Origin: JBEKUY01 sp049514555
Lineage (GTDB): Bacteria > Acidobacteriota > Terriglobia > Acidiferrales > UBA7541
DNA: 64,000 nt
Direction of reading: 5' to 3'
NCBI GenBank assembly: GCA_049514555.1
Contig: JBEKUY010000004.1
Coordinates: 124,001-188,000, forward strand
The notes under the pieces are model-generated. The model worked only from the letters and a program-made list of their open reading frames with translations, made no database searches and was not told the origin of the DNA. Every line of letters starts with the position of its first letter. Positions within the stretch are counted from its first letter, which is position 1. Below, in pieces: positions 48,075-58,028 of the stretch. The translations under genes were made by a program, and so were the position numbers.

Positions 48075-49154
48075 ATGAATCCAGCCAGCTCATCGCGCGC
48101 AACGATTCAACATCTCTCGCCCCGCGCCTGTTGGCGCGCCGTCCTCGCGCGGGATTCGCGCCGCGACGCTGACTTCGTTTTCGCCGTGCTTTCGACCGGA
48201 ATCTACTGCCGGCCGTCGTGTCCCGCGCGGCGGCCCCAGCGCCGCCAAGTCGTCTTCTTCGCTGATCCCGGCGCCGCCGAGCGCGAGGGTTTTCGTGCGT
48301 GCCGCCGCTGCCGTCCGCGAGACGCTGTCGTCCGCGACGAGACGTTCATCGAGAAGGCGGCACGCCATCTCGCGGCACGCGCTGGCGAACCGATCCGCCT
48401 GGACGAGCTTGCACGCGCCATGGGCGTGAGCCCCGGCCATCTCCAGCGCACCTTTCGCCGTACTCTGGGCATCTCGCCCCGCCATTTTGCCGAGGCGCTC
48501 CGCCTTGGACGCTTCAAGTCTCTGGTTCGCTCGGGCACAAGCATCACCGATTCGCTGTACGCATCCGGATTCGGCTCATCGAGCCGGCTCTACGAACGGA
48601 GCAATACACGACTGGGAATGACGCCGGCGGCTTATCGCCGGGGAGGAGAAGGTATGCAGATCGGATACACCATCGTTCGATCGCCGCTCGGGCGCTTGCT
48701 CGTCGCAGCCACGAGCCGCGGCATCTCCGCGGTCTATCTCGGCGCATCCGATGCGAAGCTGCTCGAAGTTCTCCGCGAAGAGTACCCGCGCGCGGAGATT
48801 CGCTCCGCCGGAGGCGATTTCTCGCGTTGGGTGCGCGCTTTGCTCAAGCATCTGCGCGGCCAGCAGCCCAAGCTCGATCTGCCCCTGGACGTTCAGGCCA
48901 CGGCCTTCGAGCAGCGCGTTTGGCAGGAGCTGCGCCGCATCCCCTATGGCTCGACCCGCACCTACACTCAGGTGGCTCGCGCTCTCGGTAAGCCCCGCGC
49001 CGTGCGCGCAGTGGCGCGCGCCTGCGCCACGAATCCCGTTTCGATTGTCGTGCCTTGCCACCGCGTCATCCGCGCCGATGGCTCGCTCGCCGGTTATCGC
49101 TGGGGACTCGACCGCAAACGCGCCCTCCTCGCCCGCGAACGCGCCGCCTCGTAG
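48075..49154 (+). CDS. ada: Bifunctional DNA-repair methyltransferase and transcriptional activator Ada
   Basis: A 359-residue adaptive-response protein. The N-terminal Ada zinc domain has Cys45, Cys49, Cys76 and Cys79, the same spacing as the four zinc/acceptor cysteines of E. coli Ada; one takes the methyl from phosphotriesters. An AraC-type helix-turn-helix follows (about 110-190, with ELARAMGVSPGHLQRTFRRT). The C-terminal O6-methylguanine methyltransferase domain has the acceptor Cys328 in VPCHRVI. Methylation at the N-terminal Cys turns the protein into an activator of its own regulon. No alkB is adjacent. Confidence 0.97.
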   Translation: MNPASSSRATIQHLSPRACWRAVLARDSRRDADFVFAVLSTGIYCRPSCPARRPQRRQVVFFADPGAAEREGFRACRRCRPRDAVVRDETFIEKAARHLAARAGEPIRLDELARAMGVSPGHLQRTFRRTLGISPRHFAEALRLGRFKSLVRSGTSITDSLYASGFGSSSRLYERSNTRLGMTPAAYRRGGEGMQIGYTIVRSPLGRLLVAATSRGISAVYLGASDAKLLEVLREEYPRAEIRSAGGDFSRWVRALLKHLRGQQPKLDLPLDVQATAFEQRVWQELRRIPYGSTRTYTQVARALGKPRAVRAVARACATNPVSIVVPCHRVIRADGSLAGYRWGLDRKRALLARERAAS

Positions 49155-49255
49155 TTCTCCCCGTGCGTATCGGGTAGAGTTCGCTCGAAACGTCTGACGA
49201 TCGGAACTCCTGGCTGGGGCGAGAAAACCTGCCGCGAAGGAAGGCGGAGAAACCC

Positions 49256-49966
49256 TTACGCGTGGGGCTTAATCTTGGTCACGCTCTTGGGCCAATTCGG
49301 TTTGAACAAGGAATCGCTCAGCCGGGTATTTCGCACGACGTTGGTGTAATGGAAGATGAAATAGTCCCCGGACCCGGTCTCGAAAAACTTCTGCTGTACG
49401 GGGAACCAGGCCGACTCATCGATCCACATCTGAATCTTCGAGATCTGATCGCGGACCTCATCGGACTTGGGTATTAGTTCCAGCAGCAGCATTTTGCGGC
49501 CGTCGAGCGTTTCTTCTCCCCGCAACGTCACGAGGTAGCTCTTCTTCAGCTCCGAGCCTTTGCTGCCGAATCCCAGCAGGACGTACTGGTCCACGAGAGT
49601 TTTGCGCTTCCCGAGGTCGTACTCCTCCACGCGGTTGATCTTCGGCGTGTACACGAAGAGGGTGCCGCCATTCCGCAGGATGGTTCTCAAATCGGGCTTG
49701 GTAATGTCGATGCGCATCTTGTCGTCCCGGCGGACGAAGATCTGCCCTGTCTCGGTGGACTTATCGTCAACCACGACGGTCACCTTGGTGTGTTCGAGAT
49801 CGGCGGCCAAGCTATGGAAATCCCCCGCGGTGCGATCGAGCTGGGTCAGGACAGCCTCGACTGTCCAAGTCCTCCCCCCTTGAGAGCGCGCCGGGAGCCG
49901 CGCTGTCGCCACAGTCGCTATGGCCACGAGCGACAACACAAGCCAGGTTTTGCGCCACAGTCGCAT
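49256..49966 (-). CDS. LolA-like outer-membrane lipoprotein carrier
   Basis: About 236 residues from ATG 49966; ATG 49999 is upstream in frame but lies directly against its purine-rich sequence. The signal peptide covers residues 1-29 (WLVLSLVAIATVATARLPA). The body resembles LolA: VEAVLTQLDRTAGDFHSLAAD at the start, GTLFVYTPKINRVEEYDLGK, then MWIDESAWFPVQQKFFETGS. LolA shuttles lipoproteins across the periplasm from LolCDE to LolB. It lies near, but not in, the ABC operon at 52-55 kb. Whether it is the true LolA or a paralogue is unclear, as four proteins of this fold are present. Confidence 0.8.
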   Translation of the reverse strand: MRLWRKTWLVLSLVAIATVATARLPARSQGGRTWTVEAVLTQLDRTAGDFHSLAADLEHTKVTVVVDDKSTETGQIFVRRDDKMRIDITKPDLRTILRNGGTLFVYTPKINRVEEYDLGKRKTLVDQYVLLGFGSKGSELKKSYLVTLRGEETLDGRKMLLLELIPKSDEVRDQISKIQMWIDESAWFPVQQKFFETGSGDYFIFHYTNVVRNTRLSDSLFKPNWPKSVTKIKPHA

Positions 49967-50097
49967 GAGTTCAGCGTGTATCACTCGGAAGTCACGCATC
50001 CTACCACACTTAGTCTGATGACACTGCAGGTCTCATGGTCACGGCGTTCTTGATGAACAAGCCCTCTGGCCCTGAACTGAACCCTGCGAGATTGGGC

Positions 50098-51552
50098 TTA
50101 GGCCTTTGCCTGTGTGCGGGGTTCCACGCCGGCTGGCCCCAGACGTGCCAAATCTAGCTCGCGATGGATCGCCGTAACCGTCTTCTGAACCGCCGCTTCT
50201 TCGATGACGAACGAGATGTTGTTCTCCGAGGAGCCTTGCGCGATGGCAATCAGATTGACGCCCGCGCCTGCCAGGATGCTGAACACTCGCCCGGCTACCC
50301 CGACGGTGCCGCGCATCTGCTCGCCGACCACCGCCACGATGGCGATTCCGGGATTCACGGTGATGTGCTCGACGTCGTGATGCCGCAGGTCGTAGGCGAG
50401 CGCCTTGCGCAGCGCCGCCACGGCGCGCGCCGTGTCTCCTGACTGCACGACAAAACAAATATCGTTTTGCGCCGACGACTGGGTGATCAGCAGCAGATTC
50501 GCGCCCACGCTCGCCGTGGCGGAAAACGTCTTTGCGGCGAGGTCGGGGATGCCAACGATGCCCGGCCCGCCGATGTTGACCAGGCTGACGTCGCGAATCG
50601 CGGTGATGGCGCGCACGCCGCGGGGAATCGATGCGTCTGCCGCTCCGATCCTGGTTCCGGGCTTCTCCGGCGCGAAGCTATTGCGGATCCAGACGGGGAT
50701 CCCGCGCGGCGCCACCGGCCGCAGCGTCTTTGGGTGCAGCACCTTGGCGCCGAAGTGCGCGAGCTCGGCAGCCTCGTTGTAGGAGACCGTGGAAAGAAAG
50801 GCTGCGTCGGCCACGAGGCGCGGGTCCGCGGTCAGCACACCGTCCACGTCCGTCCAGATGATCACTTTGTCGGCATCCAGGCACGCGCCCAGAATCGTGG
50901 CGGTGAAGTCGGAGCCGCCGCGTCCCAAGGTCGTTGGAACCCCGTCGGCGGTCGCGCCGATGAACCCGGTGACCACCGGCGACGTGCCTTGTTCGAGCAG
51001 CGGCAGCAAGCGCGCCCGCGCCTTCTGGCGCGTCTGGTCCATGAGCGGCTGGGCCTGCGTGTGGGCGTTATCGGTGACGATCAACTCGGTCGCTTCGACC
51101 GGCACCCCGGCCACGCCTGCTTCTTCTAGCGTGGCCGCGATGATGCGCGCTGATATCCGTTCGCCAATTCCGGAAATCAAGTCCATCGCGCGCGGGGTCA
51201 GTTCCTTCAGCAAAGCCGCGCCACGGCAGAGCCGCTCCGCTTCGGCGATCAGGCCCCGCGTCTCGGCCAGCAGTTTGCCCCGGCGGCCCTCATCGCCAAT
51301 CAGCGCCTCGATGGCCGTCGCGTGGATGCGGGTGAGCCATTCGGCCAGCTCCGCGGCAGCCGCCTCTTCGCCGCGCTCGGCGCGATGCGCCGCTGCAACC
51401 AGCGCATTGGTCACGCCACTCATCGCCGATACCACCGCCACCACTGCCGACTGGCGCGCCGCCTCCGCCACCAGTTCTGCAGCGCGGCGAATCGCAGCGG
51501 GGTCGCCGACCGATGTGCCCCCGAATTTCATCACTTCGATGGGTCGAGCCAT
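50098..51552 (-). CDS. lysC: Aspartate kinase LysC
   Basis: A 484-residue enzyme that phosphorylates aspartate, the first step of Lys, Thr, Met and diaminopimelate synthesis. The catalytic domain has EVMKFGGTSVGDP at the N-terminus, VTGFIGATADGVPTTLGRGG and WTDVDGVLTADPR. Two C-terminal ACT domains (about 320-470) sense feedback amino acids, seen in NIGGPGIVGIPDLAAK and VAVVGEQMRGTVGVAGRVFS. It is monofunctional; no homoserine dehydrogenase domain is attached. No lysine riboswitch is visible in the 116-base upstream gap, which is too short for one. Confidence 0.96.
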   Translation of the reverse strand: MARPIEVMKFGGTSVGDPAAIRRAAELVAEAARQSAVVAVVSAMSGVTNALVAAAHRAERGEEAAAAELAEWLTRIHATAIEALIGDEGRRGKLLAETRGLIAEAERLCRGAALLKELTPRAMDLISGIGERISARIIAATLEEAGVAGVPVEATELIVTDNAHTQAQPLMDQTRQKARARLLPLLEQGTSPVVTGFIGATADGVPTTLGRGGSDFTATILGACLDADKVIIWTDVDGVLTADPRLVADAAFLSTVSYNEAAELAHFGAKVLHPKTLRPVAPRGIPVWIRNSFAPEKPGTRIGAADASIPRGVRAITAIRDVSLVNIGGPGIVGIPDLAAKTFSATASVGANLLLITQSSAQNDICFVVQSGDTARAVAALRKALAYDLRHHDVEHITVNPGIAIVAVVGEQMRGTVGVAGRVFSILAGAGVNLIAIAQGSSENNISFVIEEAAVQKTVTAIHRELDLARLGPAGVEPRTQAKA

Positions 51553-51668
51553 ACTTACGTCTCACCTCGATTTTGCGGCACGGCAGAGCCGCCGTGGGTC
51601 GCATTCAGTCCTGCAGAAGGAGTGCGGCCTATCGCCCGCGTGAGAGGATCAGCAGCGCCGCACCGGCA

Positions 51669-52058
51669 TCAGGGCTTCACCTGCACGTCGTAGGCGATCA
51701 CCGTGCCGTTGGCATCCCGCACGGCCTCGATGCGCAGAATCTCGAAGCCACGGCCCCGGAACGCAGGCACGGCTTTCTGCATGGCCGCATGCAGATCGTT
51801 GGCCAGTTCGGGCGTGCGCGCCGGGGGCGCCAGTGCCTGCGCGTCCACCCGGTAGGTCCGCAGCTTCCCATCGTCGGAAACCAGCGCCACCTTTCCCGCC
51901 GCTTCCGGCACTCCCATTTGCGGCTGATCGTGGAACCAGTTTCGCGGCGTCAGCAGCACGAACAGCACGATGGCCACGACGGCGATGTCGTACTGCCAGG
52001 TGCCTCGCTCGTACGACCAGAATACCGTCCGCACGAGAATTCGCCAGAACGTGTGCAT
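51669..52058 (-). CDS. Small single-TM protein downstream of ABC ATPase
   Basis: About 129 residues from ATG 52058, which overlaps the stop of the ATPase gene by bases (stop and start share the TGACATG region), so it is probably translationally coupled. One membrane helix (about residues 20-40, YDIAVVAIVLFVLLTP) is followed by a small periplasmic domain with AMQKAVPAFRGRGFEILRIEAV. I do not recognise the family. As the last gene of the lipoprotein-permease-ATPase operon it may be an accessory subunit. lysC follows 116 bases later on the same strand. Confidence 0.65.
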   Translation of the reverse strand: MHTFWRILVRTVFWSYERGTWQYDIAVVAIVLFVLLTPRNWFHDQPQMGVPEAAGKVALVSDDGKLRTYRVDAQALAPPARTPELANDLHAAMQKAVPAFRGRGFEILRIEAVRDANGTVIAYDVQVKP

Positions 52059-52059
52059 G

Positions 52060-52743
<684 letters not shown>

Positions 52744-52882
52744 GCACACTTCCCTTACCGGGTAGGATAGCTCCGAAGGCCCAAGTATTGTAGCTACGAT
52801 TCCCATATCTGCCTAGCCTCGCGGCTTCCTCTCCTCATTCGCTGGCCCAGAGTTTGGGCGGTGGGTTGCCCCCCTCGCCGCT

Positions 52883-53983
52883 TCATTCATATGCGAGCGC
52901 TTCGATGGGATCCTTCCGGCTCGCGATCCACGCCGGATAGGAAGCCCCGATCAACCCTCCCACAATCGCAATCCCGCCGGCGCGGGCTATCCACCAAGGC
53001 AGAATCAAGATCGAGAGTGTTTGCCACTGGTGCAGCATCCCCGCGCGCACCACGTAGCTGAGTCCGACACCCCCGGCGGTTCCCAGCAAGCAGATCAGCG
53101 TTGTCTCCGCCAGCAGCGCGCCGACGATGAAGTCCTTGCCCGCCCCGAGCGATTTCAGCACTCCGATATCGTGCGTCCGTTCGATCACCGACGTATACAT
53201 GGAAAGGAAAATCACCAGAAAACCGATCCCCACCGCCAGCGCGATCATCGCGTCAATGAAGGTATCGAGCCCCGGCAGGTTGGTCGAGGTCATTAGCGAG
53301 AGAATGTCCTTGAGTGGCCGGATTTCGTATCGCGGGAAGAGCTGCCGCATTTCCGTGATGACGTCCTGGGTGTGCTCCGGCCGCGTGCACTTGATGAAGA
53401 AAATCGAAGCTTTGTCGCGCGCGCCCACGAGGTCCTGGAGGGTGGCGAGCGGCACGAAAAGCCGCGCACCCTTGCCGTGGTCCACGATTCCCACAACGCG
53501 CCAGTCGTGGTCAAGTGCCCGGAACGTGCTGCCCACCCGAATGCTCTTCGCCCTGGCCGCCCAATCGTCCACCAGCATGTCGTCGGGCCCTTCCATGTCG
53601 TGCCCCTGGAAGAACACGAAGCCTCCCGACACCGCGCGAAAGCTTTCCTTGTCGATTCCGTAGATGATGTCCACGCCACTCGATGAACTGAACTGCAGCA
53701 GCGCCGGCGTCACCGCCTGCACGTACTTCATCTCCGCCACTCGGTCGCGAATCTTGATGGGCATTGGCGAGCCGCTGAATGCCAGGAACACCGATGCGGA
53801 CGGCGGCTGCAGCATGATGTCTGCGCCGATGCCTTCAATGCGCTTGGCTGTCTCCGTCAACAGGCCGCTGGTCAGCCCCACGATGATCACCACCAGCGTC
53901 ACCTCAACCGCCACGGCGATCACGCTCACGAGCGTCCGCAACGGCCGGTGCAGCAGGTTCCGAAAGATGAATTCGCCCCTCAT
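52883..53983 (-). CDS. ABC transporter permease of the MacB/LolC type
   Basis: A 366-residue permease with one N-terminal membrane helix (about 18-40), a large periplasmic MacB-PCD domain (about 45-240) and three C-terminal helices (about 250-360). The N-terminus FIFRNLLHRPLRTLVSVIAV and the C-terminal YTSVIERTHDIGVLKSLGAG and YPAWIASRKDPIEAL are standard for MacB/LolC/FtsX-like subunits. The topology of four helices matches a half-transporter that works as a homodimer. Its start overlaps the end of the upstream lipoprotein gene by four bases, indicating coupling. Confidence 0.92.
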   Translation of the reverse strand: MRGEFIFRNLLHRPLRTLVSVIAVAVEVTLVVIIVGLTSGLLTETAKRIEGIGADIMLQPPSASVFLAFSGSPMPIKIRDRVAEMKYVQAVTPALLQFSSSSGVDIIYGIDKESFRAVSGGFVFFQGHDMEGPDDMLVDDWAARAKSIRVGSTFRALDHDWRVVGIVDHGKGARLFVPLATLQDLVGARDKASIFFIKCTRPEHTQDVITEMRQLFPRYEIRPLKDILSLMTSTNLPGLDTFIDAMIALAVGIGFLVIFLSMYTSVIERTHDIGVLKSLGAGKDFIVGALLAETTLICLLGTAGGVGLSYVVRAGMLHQWQTLSILILPWWIARAGGIAIVGGLIGASYPAWIASRKDPIEALAYE

Positions 53984-54918
53984 CGCTCGTTCCCTTCGTC
54001 GTTCTCTTCGAGCTTTACGAGGTCGCTTCCGGGGGGCTGCTCGAGATGGAAGCGCTCGGCGCCAATCGGCCCGTTCAGCTGAAGCTTGAGCACCTGAATG
54101 TCCAGTCTGTAATCGTCCCGGGGCCGCGCCAGCACGATCTGGCGGGGGAAGAAAGTTGTCGAGCTTGCTTCACCGGCCTCTCCCGCCGCAACGTTCGCCG
54201 GAGCGACCGCCTCCCAGTCTCCATAGCGGATGTCCGCGAGCAACTTTCCGCCGCTCGCAAAAACCTCGATGCGCGTCACTTGAAGGTCCGCCCGGTTGAA
54301 CCAGATCCGTCTCGCAATTTCCGGCGGCTCGCCGCTCCGGAGTACCGTCAGGATGTAGTACCGACCCGCCTCGTCGTTGAATTCCTCGAAGAGCACGGTC
54401 TGCTTCGGCGCAATATCTGGCCAAAATAGCGCGTCCAACAAGTGCTGCGGCCTCAGGTTTTCGATCGGGTTCTTGGTCGCGCGTTCGAGCGCCGCGGGTC
54501 CGACGATGAACTTGTGCTTCGAAGGGATGAAGATGCGAAAGGTCTGACCATCGCTCACCATATCGAAAATGTTCTTTCCTACAACCGGCGCCTGCCCGAT
54601 CACACGGATGCTCGCCGGCCGGTCAGCCAGGATGAACCCCTGCACCTCGTGGTATTCCTCGATTAAACCGCTATACGCTGACCCGGCCGTCGGCTTGAGC
54701 TCGACTGTGGCGTTCAGACTCTTGATACTCTGCGCCGCGCGGTTATAGGCGGCGATTAGCTCCGTAGCGGTCGCCTCCTTGGCCGGCGGCACGCTGCCGG
54801 GGCGCACCCGCTGCGTGTTCCGCACAGCGCCGTTGCAGCCGCCTGCCAAAGCCGCCACTGTCACCCACACCATCCAAACTCGAGCTCGATGACTCAGTGT
54901 CTTGCGCTCCATACACAT
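53980..54918 (-). CDS. Lipoprotein with LolA/LolB-like fold, first gene of an ABC operon
   Basis: A 312-residue protein whose N-terminus (VWMVWVTVAALAGGC) ends in a lipobox, Ala-Gly-Gly-Cys, with lipidation at Cys28. The domain after it has LIAAYNRAAQSIKSLNATVE, ASIRVIGQAPVVGKNIFDMV and FRIFIPSKHKFIVGPAALER, a LolA/LolB-superfamily pattern (DUF4292-like). A further beta region and a C-terminal acidic end follow. It is coupled by a four-base overlap to a MacB/LolC-type permease and ATPase. The set resembles a dedicated lipoprotein or lipid export machine; the substrate is unknown. Confidence 0.82.
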   Translation of the reverse strand: MCMERKTLSHRARVWMVWVTVAALAGGCNGAVRNTQRVRPGSVPPAKEATATELIAAYNRAAQSIKSLNATVELKPTAGSAYSGLIEEYHEVQGFILADRPASIRVIGQAPVVGKNIFDMVSDGQTFRIFIPSKHKFIVGPAALERATKNPIENLRPQHLLDALFWPDIAPKQTVLFEEFNDEAGRYYILTVLRSGEPPEIARRIWFNRADLQVTRIEVFASGGKLLADIRYGDWEAVAPANVAAGEAGEASSTTFFPRQIVLARPRDDYRLDIQVLKLQLNGPIGAERFHLEQPPGSDLVKLEENDEGNER

Positions 54919-55074
54919 AAAACGAGCAATGTAACAGCCACTCGGGAAGGCGTCAACGCACTCCTGGTCCTCGCGAGTTGCCAGGCCGGTTCCGGGAGAA
55001 AACCCGGAGCTCGCCTCAACATGGCGCAGCCGGTCAGAAAGGACGAAAAGGAGACCTGGCCCAAACCGTCCGCC

Positions 55075-55638
55075 TCATTGCGGGCGCGAAACCATCACTT
55101 CCAGCCGCTCTATCGCAGGCCGCACGCGCCGGATCACCTCGCTCGCCCACAGCGACTGGCTCAGCAGCGTGACCATCCCGTTCTCGAAATCGCACACCAA
55201 GTAGAAGGTGTACCGCGGGTACGCCGCCTGATACGCGTCCACGCCACGCCGCGACAGATCTCCTTCGAGCGCGGCATCGCCTGACGGGAGGACACCGCCC
55301 GCGCGCACGCCGAACGTCTCTGTCTCAAACCGCGCGAACAACCCCGCCAAGATGTCCCGCTCAGGCTGCGGCATCACGAGGCAACGCCCGGCCGCATCGC
55401 GATACTCAATGGCGTGCTCCCGGCAGTATTCCCGGACGCGGTCGAGGTGGCTGAAAAAATCGAGCGCCCAATCCTCGGTGCCGGCGATCGCCGGAACGAT
55501 CGCACTCCAGACCTGCAGCGCTTCCGGGCCGCGCGCCGGCTCGCGGCTCTCCGTTTCGATCAGCTCGATCCCCACCGCGCGCACGTCATCGCCCAGATCG
55601 AGCGCTTCGATTTCCAGCGAGAACGGCTTGAGCTCCAT
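55075..55638 (-). CDS. Conserved protein of unknown function, third gene of the mltG cluster
   Basis: A 187-residue cytoplasmic-looking protein without signal peptide or membrane helix. Segments include SIVPAIAGTEDWALDFFSHLDRV-like text (read with two linked parts, SAIVPAIAGT and WALDFFSHLDRV), CLVMPQPERDILAGLFARFE and PRYTFYLVCDFENGMVTLL. I do not recognise a family. It begins 6 bases after the end of the gene at 55645, and that gene overlaps mltG by four bases, so all three are one transcript. Gene order suggests a link to cell-envelope metabolism but nothing in the sequence proves it. A 156-base gap follows, before the ABC operon. Confidence 0.55.
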   Translation of the reverse strand: MELKPFSLEIEALDLGDDVRAVGIELIETESREPARGPEALQVWSAIVPAIAGTEDWALDFFSHLDRVREYCREHAIEYRDAAGRCLVMPQPERDILAGLFARFETETFGVRAGGVLPSGDAALEGDLSRRGVDAYQAAYPRYTFYLVCDFENGMVTLLSQSLWASEVIRRVRPAIERLEVMVSRPQ

Positions 55639-55644
55639 GCCGCG

Positions 55645-56211
55645 CTATTCGTCCTTTTCGGGCTCTTCGGGTGGGAATTGCTTTAGAAACTCCAGCGACT
55701 GCTTGCGCACATCCAACCAATCGAAGAACGCATCCGGGGTCTCCAGCCAAATGCGGAACCACTGCGCGATCTCCTCTTTTTCCGCGCGCTTTCCTTCCTC
55801 CACCTTGGCATTGCGCGCGATCATCTCCGCGCGGCGCTTCCCGAGCCGGGCCACTTCCAGTACCCGGTTCGCCGCCGCGCGCTCCCCGTCAGCGCCGAAT
55901 TTCCGCCACAGTTCGTCGAGCCGCACCAGGCACATCTCTGCGTCCCCCAGCGTTCGGAAGTGCAACAGATCATCAAACTCTTCTTCGTAGAGCTCTTCGC
56001 TGTCAGCCTCGGTCGACCAGGCGACGCGCATCCCCGCGTCCTTCAGCACGTCGGTGATGTAGTCCGGCGAAGTCTTCCCCTCGGCGCCATGGTGCGAGAT
56101 CAGTTGCCGGCGGATCTGCTCGACCTCCGCCGGAGTGTACCTCTCCACCCCCAGCGCGCGCGCCGCTTCGAGGATCAGCTTCTTTTTCGTCGCGTGTTCC
56201 GTGCCGGTCAT
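55645..56211 (-). CDS. Conserved protein of unknown function, coupled to mltG
   Basis: A 188-residue acidic, mostly helical protein, with no signal peptide. It begins with a Lys/Glu-rich helix and a segment GVERYTPAEVEQIRRQLISH that resembles a short helix-turn motif. Then EELYEEEFDDLLHFRTLGDA and a long charged helix (GKRRAEMIARNAKVEEGKRA) follow, and the C-terminus is PPEEPEKDE. The start overlaps the mltG stop by four bases (ATGA), so expression is coupled. I do not recognise a family. Its position between mltG and another unknown gene makes a role in wall growth or its regulation possible. Confidence 0.55.
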   Translation of the reverse strand: MTGTEHATKKKLILEAARALGVERYTPAEVEQIRRQLISHHGAEGKTSPDYITDVLKDAGMRVAWSTEADSEELYEEEFDDLLHFRTLGDAEMCLVRLDELWRKFGADGERAAANRVLEVARLGKRRAEMIARNAKVEEGKRAEKEEIAQWFRIWLETPDAFFDWLDVRKQSLEFLKQFPPEEPEKDE

Positions 56212-57317
56212 CGCGCTCCTTTTCGGTGCCGTCGCTTCCGGGGAGGGGGTGGCGGCGGCTCCGGATCCCTTTCCTCTGTGCCGTTGGCCTGCGCCAGCAG
56301 CTGCCGGTAGCGTCTCACGTTACGATTGTGTTCCGCCAGTGTCCGGCTAAAGAAGTGCCCCCCCTGCGTGTTTGCTACGAAATAAAGAAAGTCTGACTTC
56401 GCCGGGGCCGCGGCCGCCCGCAAAGACGCTTCTCCCGGATTGGCGATCGGGCCCGGAGGGAGCCCCGTATGCAGGTAGGTGTTGTAGGGCGAATCAAACT
56501 GCAAATCTCGGGTGGTCAGCGGGCCGCCGCTGCGCCCCGCTAACTGCAGGGCGTAGAGCACCGTCGGGTCGCACTGCAACGGTCTGCGATATTGAAGCCG
56601 GTTCAAGAAAACGGCGGCCACCAGCGGTCTCTCCTCCGCCTGCGGCGTCTCCTTCTCGATGAGCGACGCGAGCGTCACCACCTCTTCGACGCTTCGGCCG
56701 CTCGTTCCGGTCTCCGCGCTCAAGCGTGTCCAGACCTCCCGGAACTGCCGCACCATCGCCGCGACCGCGTCCTGCGGCGCTGTATGGTGCGCGAACGGGT
56801 AGGTGGCCGGAAACAGGAATCCCTCCAGATTGCGCGCCCGCGGCGCGAGATCGCTGACAAGTGACGTATCCTGCGCCGCGGCAAAAAACTCCTCGTGTGA
56901 GACCAGTCCCTCGCGTTCGAGCAGCGCCGCGATCTCGGCCATCGTATAGCCTTCGGGGATGGTCACGCTTTTCACATAGACGCGGCCGTTCGCCAGCGTA
57001 TCGAACACTTCCCGCCCCGTAACCGCGCGGTCAAAGAAGTAGTCTCCCGCGACGAGCGTGCGCCGCGGGTGCCTCCGGCAGTAGAGCTCGAACACCAGCG
57101 CGCTGCGGATGACTCCCTCGTGCTTGAGAATCCGTGACACCATTCGCCGCGACGCCCCGTGGGGCACGGTGACAAACACGCCTTCGCTAGGAAAATTCTT
57201 GTAGGGTCGCGCCATCGACACCCAAACGTATACCGCCCCGCCCGCCCCCGCAGCCAGCAGAAGCAGCGCGGTCACTCCGACCGGTCCAAGTCTCTTCGAC
57301 GATCCCTTCCTCACCAT
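56208..57317 (-). CDS. mltG: Endolytic murein transglycosylase MltG
   Basis: A 369-residue single-pass inner-membrane enzyme that cleaves nascent peptidoglycan strands to terminate glycan growth. One N-terminal membrane helix (about 12-35) is followed by a LysM-like region and the YceG domain with IPEGYTMAEIAALLEREGLV, LEGFLFPATYPF, TLASLIEKETPQAEERPLVA (catalytic Glu) and the C-terminal SPYNTYLHTGLPPGPIANPG. The C-terminal tail is proline- and arginine-rich (PPPPPPRKRRHRK). Its stop overlaps the next gene; ruvX lies 77 bases upstream, an arrangement seen in other bacteria. Confidence 0.95.
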   Translation of the reverse strand: MVRKGSSKRLGPVGVTALLLLAAGAGGAVYVWVSMARPYKNFPSEGVFVTVPHGASRRMVSRILKHEGVIRSALVFELYCRRHPRRTLVAGDYFFDRAVTGREVFDTLANGRVYVKSVTIPEGYTMAEIAALLEREGLVSHEEFFAAAQDTSLVSDLAPRARNLEGFLFPATYPFAHHTAPQDAVAAMVRQFREVWTRLSAETGTSGRSVEEVVTLASLIEKETPQAEERPLVAAVFLNRLQYRRPLQCDPTVLYALQLAGRSGGPLTTRDLQFDSPYNTYLHTGLPPGPIANPGEASLRAAAAPAKSDFLYFVANTQGGHFFSRTLAEHNRNVRRYRQLLAQANGTEERDPEPPPPPPRKRRHRKGAR

Positions 57318-57394
57318 CCGTCACGGCCCCCGACGCGTTGCTCGAGCAGCTTCTTGTTGAACCACGTGGGAACGAAATCAGTGTGCGGCATATC

Positions 57395-57883
57395 TCAATC
57401 CTGTTCCTTCTTGGCCGGTTCCCGCTCGAGGTAGTCCCGCAAAATCACCGCCGCCGCGATCGCATCCACAGCGTTCTTTCCTTCTATTCTTTTCATTCTT
57501 TTCTTCTGTTTGAGCAACTGTTCCGCCACCCAGCTCGTCAGCCGCTCATCCTGCATATCCACAGGCAAAGCAATCTGTTTGCGCAAACGTTCGGCGAACC
57601 GCTCCGCTTCTTCGGCCATTTCTCCCCGGGTCCCGTCGGCCCGCAGCGGAAGGCCCACCACGATCTTCTTCACTCCGTGTTCCCGCACGAGCCCTCTCAA
57701 CCGCCGCACGTCCTCGCGCCGGTTCTTGCGCGCGAGAATGCTCAGCGGGTTGACCAGCCGAGTGTCCGTCGAGGCCAGTGCCAGCCCGATCCGCTTCCTG
57801 CCATAGTCAATCGCCAGCACGGCGCCGTTTGTCGCTTCGGTGGCGCGCTCATCACCAGGCTTGTCTTTCACCGCTGGCCGCAT
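57395..57883 (-). CDS. ruvX: Putative pre-16S rRNA nuclease RuvX/YqgF
   Basis: A 162-residue RNase H-like protein. The first catalytic Asp is in LAIDYGRKRIGLALAS. Conserved blocks are REDVRRLRGLVREHGVKKIV, VGLPLRADGTRGEMAEEAER and the C-terminal KKRMKRIEGKNAVDAIAAAV with the last acidic residue. In E. coli YqgF helps process the 5' end of 16S rRNA; the older name suggests a Holliday-junction resolvase. The N-terminal roughly 22 residues vary. It lies 77 bases upstream of mltG, a known neighbourhood. Confidence 0.93.
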   Translation of the reverse strand: MRPAVKDKPGDERATEATNGAVLAIDYGRKRIGLALASTDTRLVNPLSILARKNRREDVRRLRGLVREHGVKKIVVGLPLRADGTRGEMAEEAERFAERLRKQIALPVDMQDERLTSWVAEQLLKQKKRMKRIEGKNAVDAIAAAVILRDYLEREPAKKEQD

Positions 57884-58028
57884 CTCTGAATTATAGCTCG
57901 CAGCAGAGTGGTGCCGTCGCGCTTCGAGCGGTGCTATGCGTGAAAGGTATAACTCCGCGAATGTGCCTATCCACAGCTCCGGAGGATCTTCTCTGTGATC
58001 TCTGTGCCTTTGTGGCAGGTCTTTCTTC

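Noticed and set aside
51553..51668. Lysine riboswitch upstream of lysC
   Set aside because: The gap is only 116 bases and I see no paired structure like the five-helix lysine aptamer.
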